DNA from: Mariniphaga sp041684965
GTDB taxonomy: Bacteria > Bacteroidota > Bacteroidia > Bacteroidales > Prolixibacteraceae
Assembly (NCBI GenBank): GCA_041684965.1
Contig: JAWLGR010000011.1
Coordinates: 94,330-158,329, forward strand
Direction of reading: 5' to 3'
Length of the DNA: 64,000 nucleotides
Shown here: positions 1 to 8,953 of the stretch, in pieces
Numbering within the stretch: position 1 is the first letter of the stretch
How the letters are laid out: each line of letters opens with the position of its first letter
Notes under the pieces: model-generated
Told to the model about the DNA's origin: nothing
Seen by the model: the letters and a program-made list of their open reading frames with translations, nothing else
Database searches by the model: none
Position numbers and translations under genes: made by a program

Positions 1-2
1 GA

Positions 3-278
3 ACGGGTATTAATGTAGCAGCGAAAGTAAATGTTTTTCCGAATCCATTTTTCGAAAGATTATATATCGAATTTATTTCAACCGAATCAGCTGATGCCCG
101 GATTGATATAATTGATCCGTCAGGACGTACGGTAAAAACCATTTTTAATCAACAGGTAGAGTCAGGGATGCATTATAAAGCAGAATTTAATCCCTGGGCG
201 GGAGCAGACAGTTATTATCTTTACCGGATGAAAATAGGCAGAAGTGAATACAATGGAAAAGTAATTTATAACAAATGA
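3..278 (+). CDS. C-terminal fragment of a type IX secreted protein (T9SS sorting domain)
   Basis: Only the last 91 residues are in the window; the gene begins upstream. The reading frame is open from base 3 to the stop at 276-278. The sequence has the usual T9SS type A C-terminal domain pattern: a VFPNPF start of the domain, then short beta strands with IDIIDPSGRTVK and a closing GKVIYNK. This domain directs export across the outer membrane by the type IX system and is removed or attached to lipid at the surface. The function of the passenger protein cannot be told from this fragment. It was too short and too truncated to show a start codon. Confidence 0.8.
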   Translation, partial: TGINVAAKVNVFPNPFFERLYIEFISTESADARIDIIDPSGRTVKTIFNQQVESGMHYKAEFNPWAGADSYYLYRMKIGRSEYNGKVIYNK

Positions 279-294
279 GAAGACAGCCTAATTG

Positions 295-1710
295 TTATTT
301 CCCATTTGCCTTGAAACTTACCATAATTGTATAAATAATGATTTTTAAATCAACATAGAGTGAAATGTTTTTCAGGTACATCATATCGTACGGGAGCCGT
401 TCCAGCATTTCATCGATGTTTGATGCATACCCATATTTTACCTGCCCCCAGGATGTTATACCAGGCCTAAGTTTATGCAGGTGAGTATAATGAGGTGCTT
501 TGTTGATTATCTGGTCAATAAAATAACGGCGCTCGGGGCGGGGGCCAACCAGTGACATGTCTCCTTTAATTACATTATAGAACTGCGGGATTTCATCGAG
601 ATGGGTTTTTCTTAAAAAGCGCCCTATCTTTGTAATCCGAGCATCATTTTCGCACGATAAGGCCGGCGTACCATTCTCGGCACCCTGTACCATGCTGCGG
701 AGTTTATAAATGTGAAACGGCTTTCCAAACCGGCCTATCCGTTCCTGCTTGTATATTACCGGCCCTTTTGATGAACGCTTTATCATAACAGCCAGAATAG
801 TAAAAACCGGCAGGAATATGATTATTGCAAACAACGACAATATCACATCGAGCAACCGCTTCATATTCGCCTGCCAGGTGGGCATGAGTCCATTTGAAAT
901 TTTTATCAGGGGGCTTCCGTAAATGCCTGTAGTTTTGACAGTCCCTGAAAGGAAATCGTATAAATCGGGAATCCCCCATATAGTTACCTGTTGGTTCTCA
1001 AGCACAGTTAGTATTGCATTCAGTTTGTCCTGTTCCCGTGTTTCAACAGCAATAATAACTTCCTCGATATTGTTTTTTTGGATAATGTCGTTTAAATTAC
1101 TCAGCTTTCCTAATTGTGGAAGGTATTTCCTCAAAATTCTGTCATCATTGTTTTCTACTCCTATATAACCAGCAAAAAGGTTTCCTGCTGGCCGTTTCTG
1201 GTTTGTCATCTCCCAGAACAGTTTTTCTGCTTTTTCATTGCTGCCTATAAGCAGGGTGTTAAAACCTATTTTGCGATGGTGGATACGGTGGATAGTCCGG
1301 GTAGTTATTATCAGGCGGAAAAGGTAAGTCAATCCAAAATGCAACCCGAAAAGCGTAAAAAACAACTGGTAATAGTTTTTATAGCTTTCAACGTAATCGT
1401 CCAGAATTAGTGCAAAAAACAGAACAATCACTCCGGCCAGCGAAGTAAAAAAAGTTTGTCCCAGTTCAATTAGCCTTGACCGCCGGTAAATGTTATCGTA
1501 AAATCCCATAATATAATAAAACAGAATCCAGAGAACCGGAATCAGTAATAAACCAAGATAATACCGTGAAGTAAATTCGATTGGTATATCAATTCCAAAT
1601 CGCTGTGGTTCGATAACAGCTTTGCGGTAAATGAAAAAAACGGTCCAGCTAAGGGCTGCAGCCAAAAAATCAAAAACCAGGTACTTTACAACTTGCCATC
1701 TTCTATCCAT
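295..1710 (-). CDS. Polyprenyl-phosphate sugar-1-phosphate transferase (exopolysaccharide priming enzyme)
   Basis: This 471-residue membrane protein should transfer a sugar-1-phosphate from a nucleotide sugar to undecaprenyl phosphate, the first step of exopolysaccharide or O-antigen synthesis. The N-terminal part has about four to five hydrophobic segments (residues about 8-28, 51-70, 87-104, 115-135), followed by a nucleotide-binding-like middle domain (about 150-250). The catalytic bacterial sugar transferase domain spans about 283-471, with a membrane segment at 286-310, KLRSM at 336-340, LDEIPQ at 371-376 and LVGPRPE at 387-393. Length and layout fit the WbaP/WcaJ family. No polysaccharide cluster is visible beside it; it ends 16 bases from the T9SS gene, convergent with it. 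The sugar is not predictable. Confidence 0.88.
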   Translation of the reverse strand: MDRRWQVVKYLVFDFLAAALSWTVFFIYRKAVIEPQRFGIDIPIEFTSRYYLGLLLIPVLWILFYYIMGFYDNIYRRSRLIELGQTFFTSLAGVIVLFFALILDDYVESYKNYYQLFFTLFGLHFGLTYLFRLIITTRTIHRIHHRKIGFNTLLIGSNEKAEKLFWEMTNQKRPAGNLFAGYIGVENNDDRILRKYLPQLGKLSNLNDIIQKNNIEEVIIAVETREQDKLNAILTVLENQQVTIWGIPDLYDFLSGTVKTTGIYGSPLIKISNGLMPTWQANMKRLLDVILSLFAIIIFLPVFTILAVMIKRSSKGPVIYKQERIGRFGKPFHIYKLRSMVQGAENGTPALSCENDARITKIGRFLRKTHLDEIPQFYNVIKGDMSLVGPRPERRYFIDQIINKAPHYTHLHKLRPGITSWGQVKYGYASNIDEMLERLPYDMMYLKNISLYVDLKIIIYTIMVSFKANGK

Positions 1711-1816
1711 TCCTTACCTGTTAAATTTTGTCTGGGTTCCTCTATTAAATACAATTGTGTTTAATTTATTGCTAACGGCGATTTCTGAAATAAATTGCAA
1801 TAAAAGTTAATTTTTT

Positions 1817-2683
1817 TTAAAAAGAAAAATATCTTTCCAACTTTTCCTGGATCTGATACCTGGTTTGTATTGCATTCGAGTATGTTTCAATATTAGTTAC
1901 AGCTTTTCTTTTTTGCAAAATTGCATTAAAAAAAGATACTGTTTCGTTTAAAATCCCTGATTCGGATAATTCGACTGGAAGATTATTGAGTGTATAATAT
2001 TCCCTGGTAATATCGATTTCTGCGAAACGGTCACGCATGAAAACCCTTATTCTGAACTGATTGTCGCCTTCCTTATTGCCATAACTGAGATTTGCTGCAG
2101 AACCATCACTAAATTCTAGTTGTACATTGTTGAAAACAGAATTTGTGGGAGTAGAGCTAAAAGAGACAGCACCTGTTTTCTTTGGTGCCATGCCATCCAT
2201 ATCTTTAAGCATCAGCAGCAATTGCAGCAATGTGTTTTCTTCAATTTTATCTGTGTTAAAATAGTTCACTTCTGCATAAGAAGGCTTTTTCAGAATCGTA
2301 TTTAACCATTGTACTGCCGGCAAATAGTAAAATGGATTGGAAAACTGGATAACTGTTTTTGCTTCAAGTGCAAGGTTTGACAACTGGTTAATTTCACTCA
2401 AACTCAGGTTGGGATAACTGGCTGCAAAAATATGTTTTGATTTTTTTACCATATCACAAAGCAACCTGAAGGGAAGCAGCGAAAACCTGTTAATGAACAG
2501 GACGTCCGATCTTTCAATCAATTCAATACGGTTAAACTCGGGTGCCTGTAACCTGAAGCTTCCTGGTGAAGGCTGGGTTCCAACCGATGATTTTCCGATG
2601 ATGTGCACTTCCGGTACCTGCCTGGCCTTTTGAATATATGGCTCCAGCAATTTTATATCCCCTATTAACCCAAGATTCAGCAT
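1817..2683 (-). CDS. Gfo/Idh/MocA-like oxidoreductase homologue
   Basis: A 288-residue protein beginning with a beta-strand/turn LNLGLIGD that resembles an N-terminal Rossmann fold, and with a region PFYYLPAVQWLNTILKK typical of the hinge in Gfo/Idh/MocA proteins. It is shorter than the usual 330-400 residues and the glycine-rich loop is weak (GLIGD rather than GxGxxG), so dinucleotide binding is uncertain. It is a single gene, transcribed away from pcm. The start is ATG at 2683; a Bacteroidota -7 box lies only four bases upstream, which supports this start and suggests an almost leaderless mRNA. The substrate is unknown. Confidence 0.55.
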   Translation of the reverse strand: MLNLGLIGDIKLLEPYIQKARQVPEVHIIGKSSVGTQPSPGSFRLQAPEFNRIELIERSDVLFINRFSLLPFRLLCDMVKKSKHIFAASYPNLSLSEINQLSNLALEAKTVIQFSNPFYYLPAVQWLNTILKKPSYAEVNYFNTDKIEENTLLQLLLMLKDMDGMAPKKTGAVSFSSTPTNSVFNNVQLEFSDGSAANLSYGNKEGDNQFRIRVFMRDRFAEIDITREYYTLNNLPVELSESGILNETVSFFNAILQKRKAVTNIETYSNAIQTRYQIQEKLERYFSF

Positions 2684-2687
2684 GGCG

Positions 2688-2695
2688 CAAATATA
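2688..2695 (-). promoter_or_regulatory. Promoter -7 box giving an almost leaderless transcript
   Basis: On the minus strand this reads TATATTTG, an exact match to the Bacteroidota TAnnTTTG -7 box. Only four bases (CGCC) separate it from the ATG at 2683, so transcription should begin at or within a few bases of the start codon. The -33 TTG is not well conserved. Confidence 0.5.
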
Positions 2696-2794
2696 AAACT
2701 ATGAAATAGCCTTTTAAAGTTTTGGGTTGTGATTTTATCAACTTTATATGTTAATATTGTAATTGATCAACTCAATTCAATCAAATGTGTTCTG

Positions 2795-2802
2795 TATTTT
2801 TG
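2795..2802 (+). promoter_or_regulatory. Probable pcm promoter -7 box
   Basis: TATTTTTG matches the Bacteroidota -7 consensus exactly and lies 19 bases before the ATG chosen for pcm at 2822. No clear TTG is present at the expected -33 position, so this is a moderate call. Its position also argues against a start upstream of 2822. Confidence 0.45.
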
Positions 2803-2821
2803 CATCATTAAACACAAAGTA

Positions 2822-3475
2822 ATGGAGGGAAACGATAGTTTAAGGCATCAGGGAATGCGGAAAAAACTGGTGGATGGACTGAAGATAAAAGGAATTAAGG
2901 ATGAAAAAGTACTGGCAGCAATTGGAAAAGTACCACGGCACCTTTTTATGGAAAGTTCATTTTTAAATTTTGCATATAAGGATCAGGCTTTTCCTATAGG
3001 AGCCGGACAAACCATATCTCAACCCTATACAGTAGCGTTTCAGACACAGCTGCTGCAAGTCAGGGAAAACGAAAAAGTGCTGGAAGTTGGTACGGGCTCC
3101 GGATACCAGGCTGCAGTGCTCATTGAAATGGGGGCAAGAGTCTTTACAATTGAAAGACAAAAGGAACTTTTTCAGAAGGTACAATCATTTCTTCCTGAAA
3201 TTGGTTATCAACCCGCCTTCTTTTTTGGTGATGGTTACGAAGGACTTCCTGGGTTGGCACCTTTTGATAAAATTCTTGTAACTGCCGGAGCCTCTGAAAT
3301 TCCTCCTGCACTTAAGCAACAACTGAAAATAGGAGGCAGGATGGTAATCCCTGTTGGTAATGAAACACGGCAGGAGATGATGGTTGTTATCCGTTCATCG
3401 GAAGATGAATTTAAAACCGAAAAACATGGAGGCTTTGTTTTTGTTCCCTTGTTAAAAGGGAAAGTAAATCATTAG
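2822..3475 (+). CDS. pcm: Protein-L-isoaspartate O-methyltransferase
   Basis: This 217-residue cytosolic enzyme methylates L-isoaspartyl residues in damaged proteins using S-adenosylmethionine, starting their repair. The substrate-binding loop GQTISQPY is at residues 62-69 and the SAM-binding motif EVGTGSGYQ at 88-96; length is normal for the family. An in-frame extension to 2729 exists, but the ATG at 2822 (MEGNDSLRHQGMR) follows a -7 promoter box and matches the usual start of the family. The next gene starts three bases after the stop, so the two are probably one transcript. Confidence 0.93.
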   Translation: MEGNDSLRHQGMRKKLVDGLKIKGIKDEKVLAAIGKVPRHLFMESSFLNFAYKDQAFPIGAGQTISQPYTVAFQTQLLQVRENEKVLEVGTGSGYQAAVLIEMGARVFTIERQKELFQKVQSFLPEIGYQPAFFFGDGYEGLPGLAPFDKILVTAGASEIPPALKQQLKIGGRMVIPVGNETRQEMMVVIRSSEDEFKTEKHGGFVFVPLLKGKVNH

Positions 3476-3478
3476 AAT

Positions 3479-4117
3479 ATGTTAAAGGTCGAAAAATTTG
3501 TTGTAAATCCCCTGCAGGAAAATTCTTATATAATCTCTGATGAGACCGGACAATGCATCTTTATCGATCCGGGATTTTATTTTGAGGAAGAGTACGAAGA
3601 GGTTAAAAATTACATTGAATCTGGTAATCTGACACCTGTATACATTGCCAACACACATTGTCATTTTGATCATATAATGGGAGTGGAATTTATAAGGAAT
3701 GAATACCGAATTCCTTTTAAAGCTCATTCTGATGATGCATTCTGGATTTCAAATGCTATTGAACAGGGTAAATTATTTGGTTTTAACATGGAGCAGGTTA
3801 AAGCTCCCGATTCTTTTTTTCAGGAAAATGAAGAATTGAAATTTGGAAATACCTGCTTTAAAATCATTCATGTACCGGGACACTCACCGGGTCATGTGGT
3901 TTTTTATTCAGAGGAGGCAAATGTTCTAATTGCAGGCGATGTGCTCTTTTATGGCAGCATTGGCCGGACTGATTTACCTGGGGGCAATCATCAAATGCTA
4001 ATTTCAGGTATTAAAAGCAAATTATTTGTATTGCCGGGTGAAACGAAGGTTTATTGCGGACACGGTCCTGAAACAACCATTGATACTGAAAAAAAATCCA
4101 ATCCCTTTTTAACATGA
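3479..4117 (+). CDS. Metallo-beta-lactamase-fold hydrolase (glyoxalase II-like)
   Basis: A 212-residue cytosolic hydrolase. The metal-binding motif THCHFDH lies at residues 59-65, followed by a further histidine in HVPGHSPGH, an aspartate in AGDVLF and a late GHGPET. This is the compact type of the family, lacking the C-terminal helical domain of true glyoxalase II, so the thioester hydrolase label is only a family-level guess. It follows pcm after three bases and is presumably co-transcribed. The start is ATG at 3479. Confidence 0.85.
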   Translation: MLKVEKFVVNPLQENSYIISDETGQCIFIDPGFYFEEEYEEVKNYIESGNLTPVYIANTHCHFDHIMGVEFIRNEYRIPFKAHSDDAFWISNAIEQGKLFGFNMEQVKAPDSFFQENEELKFGNTCFKIIHVPGHSPGHVVFYSEEANVLIAGDVLFYGSIGRTDLPGGNHQMLISGIKSKLFVLPGETKVYCGHGPETTIDTEKKSNPFLT

Positions 4118-4240
4118 ATAATTTGCAACAATGCTGTTCAATTGCGGCAGAAATTCAAACTGGTTTTTATTGGTTTAATATCATATTTTGGGAGAGGAGT
4201 AAATTTTATACTTGCAATCAATATTTAAAATAACAGACAG

Positions 4241-7120
4241 ATGTCTCACGATCGATTTGTAAACCGGCACATCGGCCCGCGCGAGGGGGATGTACAAGAA
4301 ATGCTTGAACTTATTGGAGTAGTTTCAATGGAAGAGCTGATAGAACAAACAGTTCCTGAAAATATCAGGCTTAAGGAACCTTTAAAACTCCAGGAAGGAT
4401 TGACAGAGAGGCGTTATTACAGAAAAATATTAAGTCTTGCCCGAAAGAATAAAGTTTTCAATACTTATATTGGTATGGGGTATTACGACACCATAACACC
4501 TGCAGTTATTTTAAGGAATGTTCTTGAAAATCCGGTATGGTATACTTCCTACACACCTTATCAGGCTGAAATTTCACAAGGACGGTTAGAAGCTCTTCTA
4601 AATTTTCAGACCATGGTAATTGAACTTACAGCCATGGAAATTGCAAATGCCTCTCTGCTTGATGAAGCAACTGCCGCAGCAGAAGCCATGGTAATGATGT
4701 ATAATCTGCGGTCAAGGAAAATGGAAAAAGAGGGGGTGAATGTTGTTTTGGTTGATGAAAAAGTATGGCCACAAACTCTGGAAGTATTAGTTACCCGATC
4801 TGTACCTCTAGGCATTGAATTAAAAATCATGCCTAAAGATTCGTTTCAGTTTACCAGCAAAGTATTTGGAGTGATTCTCCAGTATCCTAATTCCGATGGT
4901 GAAATAATCGATTATTCTGAGCTTGTGGAAAATGCACATCAGAATGATATTAAAGTAGCTGTGGCTGCTGATATCCTTTCGCTTGCACTGCTTAAGCCAC
5001 CGGGCGAATGGGGTGCCGATATTGTGTTTGGAAACAGCCAGCGATTTGGTGTCCCAATGGGTTATGGGGGACCGCATGCTGCTTTTTTTACTGCACGCGA
5101 AGAATATAAGCGTCATATGCCGGGCAGGATTATTGGCGTCTCAAAAGACATACATGGCAACAGGGCGCTGAGAATGGCACTTCAGACAAGGGAGCAGCAT
5201 ATAAAACGGGAGAAGGCTACTTCAAATATTTGTACAGCCCAGGCATTATTGGCTACAATGGCCAGCTTTTTTGGGGTATACCACGGGCCTGAAGGAATTA
5301 AGATGATTGCCGACCGTATTCATAATATAGCTGCTTTTCTTGCACATGAGGTGGAGAAGCTGGGATATCGTCAGCTGAACCCTCACTTTTTCGATACCAT
5401 ACGCTTTGCTTTGCCAAAACATGTAAAGCGTGAAGATATTGAATGGCTTTCTCTTGAGCTTGAGATGAATTTCAGGTATTTTGATAACGGAGAAGTAGGT
5501 ATCAGCGTCGATGAAACTACCAACCGTGAAGATATGACATGGATACTGGAAGTCTTTGCCAAAGCTGCCAACAGTCGCTGGCCTTCTGTCCTGGAGTATC
5601 CTGAAGGATTTCAAATTGCCGCAAAAATTTCGCGTACCTCAGAATTTATGAAGCAGGAGGTATTTAACCGGTACCGTTCGGAGACAGAAATGGTACGGTA
5701 TATTAAACGCCTGGAACACAAGGATATTTCGCTGACCCATTCTATGATTTCCCTTGGTTCGTGTACTATGAAATTAAATGCTGCTACAGAAATGCTGCCC
5801 CTTAGTTGGATCGAATTCAACGGTATACATCCTTTTGTTCCTAAAAACCAGGCTCGTGGGTATCATGAAATGATGGAAGAGCTGCGCAGAGATTTATCTG
5901 AAATTACCGGAATGGCAGATGTGAGTCTAATGCCCAATTCCGGAGCAGCAGGCGAATACGCAGGTTTGCTTGTAATCAGGGAATATCACAAGAGCAGGGG
6001 AGACGAACAGCGCAATGTGGTTCTTATACCTTCGTCTGCTCATGGAACCAATCCTGCAAGTGCAGTAATGGCTGGCATGAAGGTGGTAGTGGTGGACTGT
6101 GACAGAAATGGAAACATTGATATAGGGGATTTACAAAAGAAAGCAGTTGAAAACAAGGAGGTGCTTTCAGCCTTTATGGTTACTTATCCATCAACTCACG
6201 GTGTTTTTGAGGCTTCTATTGTTGAAATGTGCCAGATAATACATAAGAATGGCGGGCAGGTTTATATGGATGGTGCGAATATGAACGCACAGGTGGGGCT
6301 TACTTCCCCGGGGCTTATTGGGGCCGATGTATGCCATCTTAATCTGCACAAAACTTTTGCTATTCCTCATGGAGGGGGTGGGCCGGGAGTGGGTCCGATT
6401 GCAGTTGCCCCGCATCTGGTGAAATTTTTACCTTCCCATCCAATCCTCAACAACGGACATGTTGGAATAAATTCGGTTGCCGCTGCACCCTGGGGCAGTG
6501 CATCTGTGCTAACAATCACATATGGTTATATTAAAATGATGGGGGCAGAAGGTTTGACCCGGGCAACAAAAATAGCAATCCTTAATGCAAATTACATTGC
6601 CACAGCTCTAAAAGATAATTATGGAGTTCTATATACCGGTAAAAGCGGCATGGTTGGCCATGAGCTTATCCTGGAATGCCGGCACTTAAAAAATTCGGCA
6701 GGAATAACTGAGGCTGATATTGCCAAACGTTTGATGGATTTCGGCTTTCATGCACCTACTTTATCATTCCCTGTTCATGGAACCCTGATGATTGAACCTA
6801 CCGAGAGTGAATCGAAAGAAGAACTTGACCGGTTTATTGAAGCACTGAATACTATCTTTGAAGAGATTAATGAAGTGGAATCCGGAGATGCCGATATGGC
6901 TGACAATGTTCTTAAAAATGCACCGCATACCGCTGAAGTAGTAAGTTCAGACTCATGGAACCATCCCTACTCCAGGAACAAGGCGGCCTGGCCGCTGCCC
7001 TGGGTTAAGGAAAATAAATTTTGGGTGCCTGTGGGACGTGTAGATAATGCATGGGGCGATCGCAACCTGATTTGTACCTGTGGCTCTCCGAAAGAATATG
7101 AATTAATGAATGATGATTAG
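4241..7120 (+). CDS. gcvP: Glycine dehydrogenase (decarboxylating), P-protein of the glycine cleavage system
   Basis: At 959 residues this is the full-length fused P-protein, with both halves that are separate subunits in some bacteria. It decarboxylates glycine using pyridoxal phosphate and passes the aminomethyl group to the lipoyl H-protein. The PLP lysine is K704 in NLHKTFAIPHGGGGPG. The N-terminal half carries the related HGGPHAAFF-type region (YGGPHAAFF). The start MSHDRFVNRHIGPRE is typical. gcvT and gcvH are not in the window; the shared L-protein candidate, lpd, is at 44716-46107. ispE follows after 14 bases. Confidence 0.97.
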   Translation: MSHDRFVNRHIGPREGDVQEMLELIGVVSMEELIEQTVPENIRLKEPLKLQEGLTERRYYRKILSLARKNKVFNTYIGMGYYDTITPAVILRNVLENPVWYTSYTPYQAEISQGRLEALLNFQTMVIELTAMEIANASLLDEATAAAEAMVMMYNLRSRKMEKEGVNVVLVDEKVWPQTLEVLVTRSVPLGIELKIMPKDSFQFTSKVFGVILQYPNSDGEIIDYSELVENAHQNDIKVAVAADILSLALLKPPGEWGADIVFGNSQRFGVPMGYGGPHAAFFTAREEYKRHMPGRIIGVSKDIHGNRALRMALQTREQHIKREKATSNICTAQALLATMASFFGVYHGPEGIKMIADRIHNIAAFLAHEVEKLGYRQLNPHFFDTIRFALPKHVKREDIEWLSLELEMNFRYFDNGEVGISVDETTNREDMTWILEVFAKAANSRWPSVLEYPEGFQIAAKISRTSEFMKQEVFNRYRSETEMVRYIKRLEHKDISLTHSMISLGSCTMKLNAATEMLPLSWIEFNGIHPFVPKNQARGYHEMMEELRRDLSEITGMADVSLMPNSGAAGEYAGLLVIREYHKSRGDEQRNVVLIPSSAHGTNPASAVMAGMKVVVVDCDRNGNIDIGDLQKKAVENKEVLSAFMVTYPSTHGVFEASIVEMCQIIHKNGGQVYMDGANMNAQVGLTSPGLIGADVCHLNLHKTFAIPHGGGGPGVGPIAVAPHLVKFLPSHPILNNGHVGINSVAAAPWGSASVLTITYGYIKMMGAEGLTRATKIAILNANYIATALKDNYGVLYTGKSGMVGHELILECRHLKNSAGITEADIAKRLMDFGFHAPTLSFPVHGTLMIEPTESESKEELDRFIEALNTIFEEINEVESGDADMADNVLKNAPHTAEVVSSDSWNHPYSRNKAAWPLPWVKENKFWVPVGRVDNAWGDRNLICTCGSPKEYELMNDD

Positions 7121-7134
7121 TTGTTTGCCTGGTT

Positions 7135-7938
7135 ATGATTGTTTTTCCAAATGCTAAAATTAACATAGGGTTGCATATTGTTTCCCGCCGTCCCGATGGA
7201 TACCATAATATCGAAACGGTTTTCTACCCTGTACATCTTTCGGATGCACTTGAAATGGCAGAAACAGGCAGTTCCGGCATAACATTTTCCGGTGTGCCTG
7301 TTGATGGCCCGGCCCTGGATAACCTCGTAATAAAAGCTTATGGTCTGTTAAAAAATGATTTTCAGTTGCCTCCCGTTCAATTTCATCTGCATAAGGTAAT
7401 ACCAACTGGTGCCGGATTGGGTGGAGGATCCTCCGATGCTGCATTTGCCCTGAAAATGCTGAATAACTACTTTGATCTGAATCTTAGTTCTGAAAAATTA
7501 ACTCAATATGCAGTGCGTCTGGGGGCCGATTGTGCTTTTTTTATTGATAACAAACCTGCCTTTGCAAAAGGAATAGGTTATGAATTACATCCTGTTGACC
7601 TTGATCTTTCTGCCTACCAAATTGTTCTTATAAAACCCGGTGTTTCTGTCAGCACTATACAGGCATATAAGGATATAGTGCCCGCTATGCCCACCTTTTC
7701 TTTAGAGGACCTTATACATATTCCTGTGGAGAAATGGAAAGACAAGGTTGTAAATGATTTTGAAAGTTCTATTTTCCCTCAATTTCCGGAAATAGAAAAA
7801 TGTAAAAATTTGCTTTATGAAACGGGAGCTCTATATGCTTCAATGTCAGGGAGTGGATCGGCTGTTTTTGGTATCTACCGTTCCTTACCTGCAAACCTGG
7901 AAGGCAAATTTCCCGGTAATTTTTATTTTAGCCGGTAA
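7135..7938 (+). CDS. ispE: 4-diphosphocytidyl-2-C-methyl-D-erythritol kinase
   Basis: This GHMP kinase phosphorylates CDP-methylerythritol in the non-mevalonate isoprenoid pathway. The 267 residues contain the early lysine K8 in FPNAKINIGL, the ATP loop PTGAGLGGGSSDAA at 90-103 and the catalytic aspartate D132 in GADCAFF, plus the C-terminal GSGSAVFG motif. Length is slightly shorter than the E. coli enzyme (283) but normal for Bacteroidota. It starts 14 bases after gcvP, probably within the same transcript. Confidence 0.94.
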   Translation: MIVFPNAKINIGLHIVSRRPDGYHNIETVFYPVHLSDALEMAETGSSGITFSGVPVDGPALDNLVIKAYGLLKNDFQLPPVQFHLHKVIPTGAGLGGGSSDAAFALKMLNNYFDLNLSSEKLTQYAVRLGADCAFFIDNKPAFAKGIGYELHPVDLDLSAYQIVLIKPGVSVSTIQAYKDIVPAMPTFSLEDLIHIPVEKWKDKVVNDFESSIFPQFPEIEKCKNLLYETGALYASMSGSGSAVFGIYRSLPANLEGKFPGNFYFSR

Positions 7939-8205
7939 AGTCTTCTTTTTAATGAATAATTAGCCGAGAAAATTAATTCTGAATTACACAAATATCTGTT
8001 TGAAATATTTTACAACAAGAAATCAAATAAAAAAGTAATTGTAAAATCTGAAATCTTGGTTCCTTAGCCTGTATAATCTATTCGGTTGTTACTCTTCCCC
8101 GCCCCTGCAGGTAACTTAATCTTTTTTCAAAAATTATTAATAGCCACTCTGGTCATTCATTGCATATTCTTCTCTTGCAGCGAATACTTACTCCTCATTT
8201 CCTTC

Positions 8206-8314
8206 GCTACAAATTCGCTACAAATTCGATACAAATTCGCTATAAATTCGCAATTTTGCGAATTTGTAGCGAATTTAATGCGAATTTAATGTGAGTTTGA
8301 TATGAATCTAATTA
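8206..8314. repeat. Phased 11-bp repeat array with inverted arms (element A)
   Basis: Four consecutive 11-bp units (gctacaaattc twice, gatacaaattc, gctataaattc) end at 8249. A 10-bp centre, gcaattttgc, follows at 8250-8259. Then come units in the opposite orientation (gaatttgtagc, gaatttaatgc, gaatttaatgt, gagtttgatat, gaatctaatta) to 8314, decaying outward. The middle 30 bases form a stem with one mismatch. The period is 11 bases throughout, close to one helical turn, and is not a multiple of three. A second element with the same plan is at 47367-47486. Confidence 0.85.
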
Positions 8315-8554
8315 TAACCGGTTAAAAGACAGGTGGGCATCTTAGAATTTGAATCTTTGAAGGAATAAAACGCACAGAAAATTTGAGATTGTTATTTTAA
8401 GAGTGGCAATTCATACCACAAATTCATTGTTGGATTAACTATTTTTCCAAATCGCCTGGCTTAACTATTGAAACCTCATGCTCTTTTTATTATATTCTTC
8501 AAATGTACTTAGAGGTATACCAGCAGGTGATAAATGTAACGGAGATTGCCCAAT

Positions 8555-8582
8555 AAAAAAAGCCTTACATTTTTGTAAGGCT
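8555..8582 (-). terminator. Rho-independent terminator of the biotin carrier operon
   Basis: A perfect 9-bp stem agccttaca/tgtaaggct with a 4-base loop; on the minus strand it is followed by a run of T. It lies 28 bases past the stop of the biotin carrier gene. Confidence 0.85.
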
Positions 8583-8610
8583 TCATATTCCAGGATATTT
8601 ATAATTCTTG

Positions 8611-8937
8611 TTATTTAAGGGGCTTAATTTCCATCATCAGGAACTTTTTAGGGATAATTTCATCTTTTGTAACATAGATTTTTACAATTTCCCCGTCGAA
8701 AGGCATTCGCACCTGATTTTGCATTTTCATAGCTTCGAGTAACAGAAGGGTTTCCCCCTCTTTTAGCTTCTGCTTAGGTTTTACAAATATGTCGATAACT
8801 GTTCCTGGTATGAATGAATAAATAAGGTTTGGATTTGGAGCTTCCCATTTAACCCTGTTTTCAAACTTCCAGGTATAGGTAGTTTTGTAAACAGCTCCCT
8901 GAACAACCAGTGTCTTGAATTCTTTTTCTTCAGCCAT
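8611..8937 (-). CDS. Biotin carboxyl carrier subunit of an acyl-CoA carboxylase/decarboxylase
   Basis: A 108-residue biotinyl protein. The biotin attachment lysine is K71 in LLLEAMKMQNQ, with the expected downstream hairpin DGEIVKIYV. It carries CO2 between the active sites of a biotin-dependent enzyme. The longer frame to 9039 would overlap the end of the upstream carboxyltransferase gene; ATG at 8937, 16 bases after that gene, is chosen. Its N-terminal 40 residues are not alanine/proline rich, unlike many decarboxylase gamma subunits. It is co-transcribed with the carboxyltransferase upstream. Confidence 0.85.
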   Translation of the reverse strand: MAEEKEFKTLVVQGAVYKTTYTWKFENRVKWEAPNPNLIYSFIPGTVIDIFVKPKQKLKEGETLLLLEAMKMQNQVRMPFDGEIVKIYVTKDEIIPKKFLMMEIKPLK

Positions 8938-8953
8938 AATAAGATATTTCAGA

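Larger units (their letters stand above)
7939..8610. other. 672-bp intergenic region with an 11-bp phased palindromic array
   Basis: Convergent gap between ispE and the biotin carrier gene. It holds the array at 8206-8314 and a terminator for the minus-strand gene at 8555-8582. Nothing else resembling a gene or RNA was recognised. An open frame at 8086-8289 runs through the array but its composition is that of the repeat. Confidence 0.6.

Noticed and set aside
2729..2821. 31-residue N-terminal extension of pcm
   Set aside because: The extension crosses the -7 promoter box and is not part of the family.
5246..5614. 122-codon antisense frame inside gcvP
   Set aside because: It lies wholly within a well-supported gene on the other strand and has no features of its own.
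8086..8289. 67-codon frame through repeat element A
   Set aside because: The second half is just the 11-bp array read in one frame, and the start has no promoter. The 11-base period shifts the frame each unit, which coding repeats would avoid.
8206..8314. CRISPR array
   Set aside because: Units are 11 bases with no spacers and switch orientation in the middle; no cas genes are in the window.
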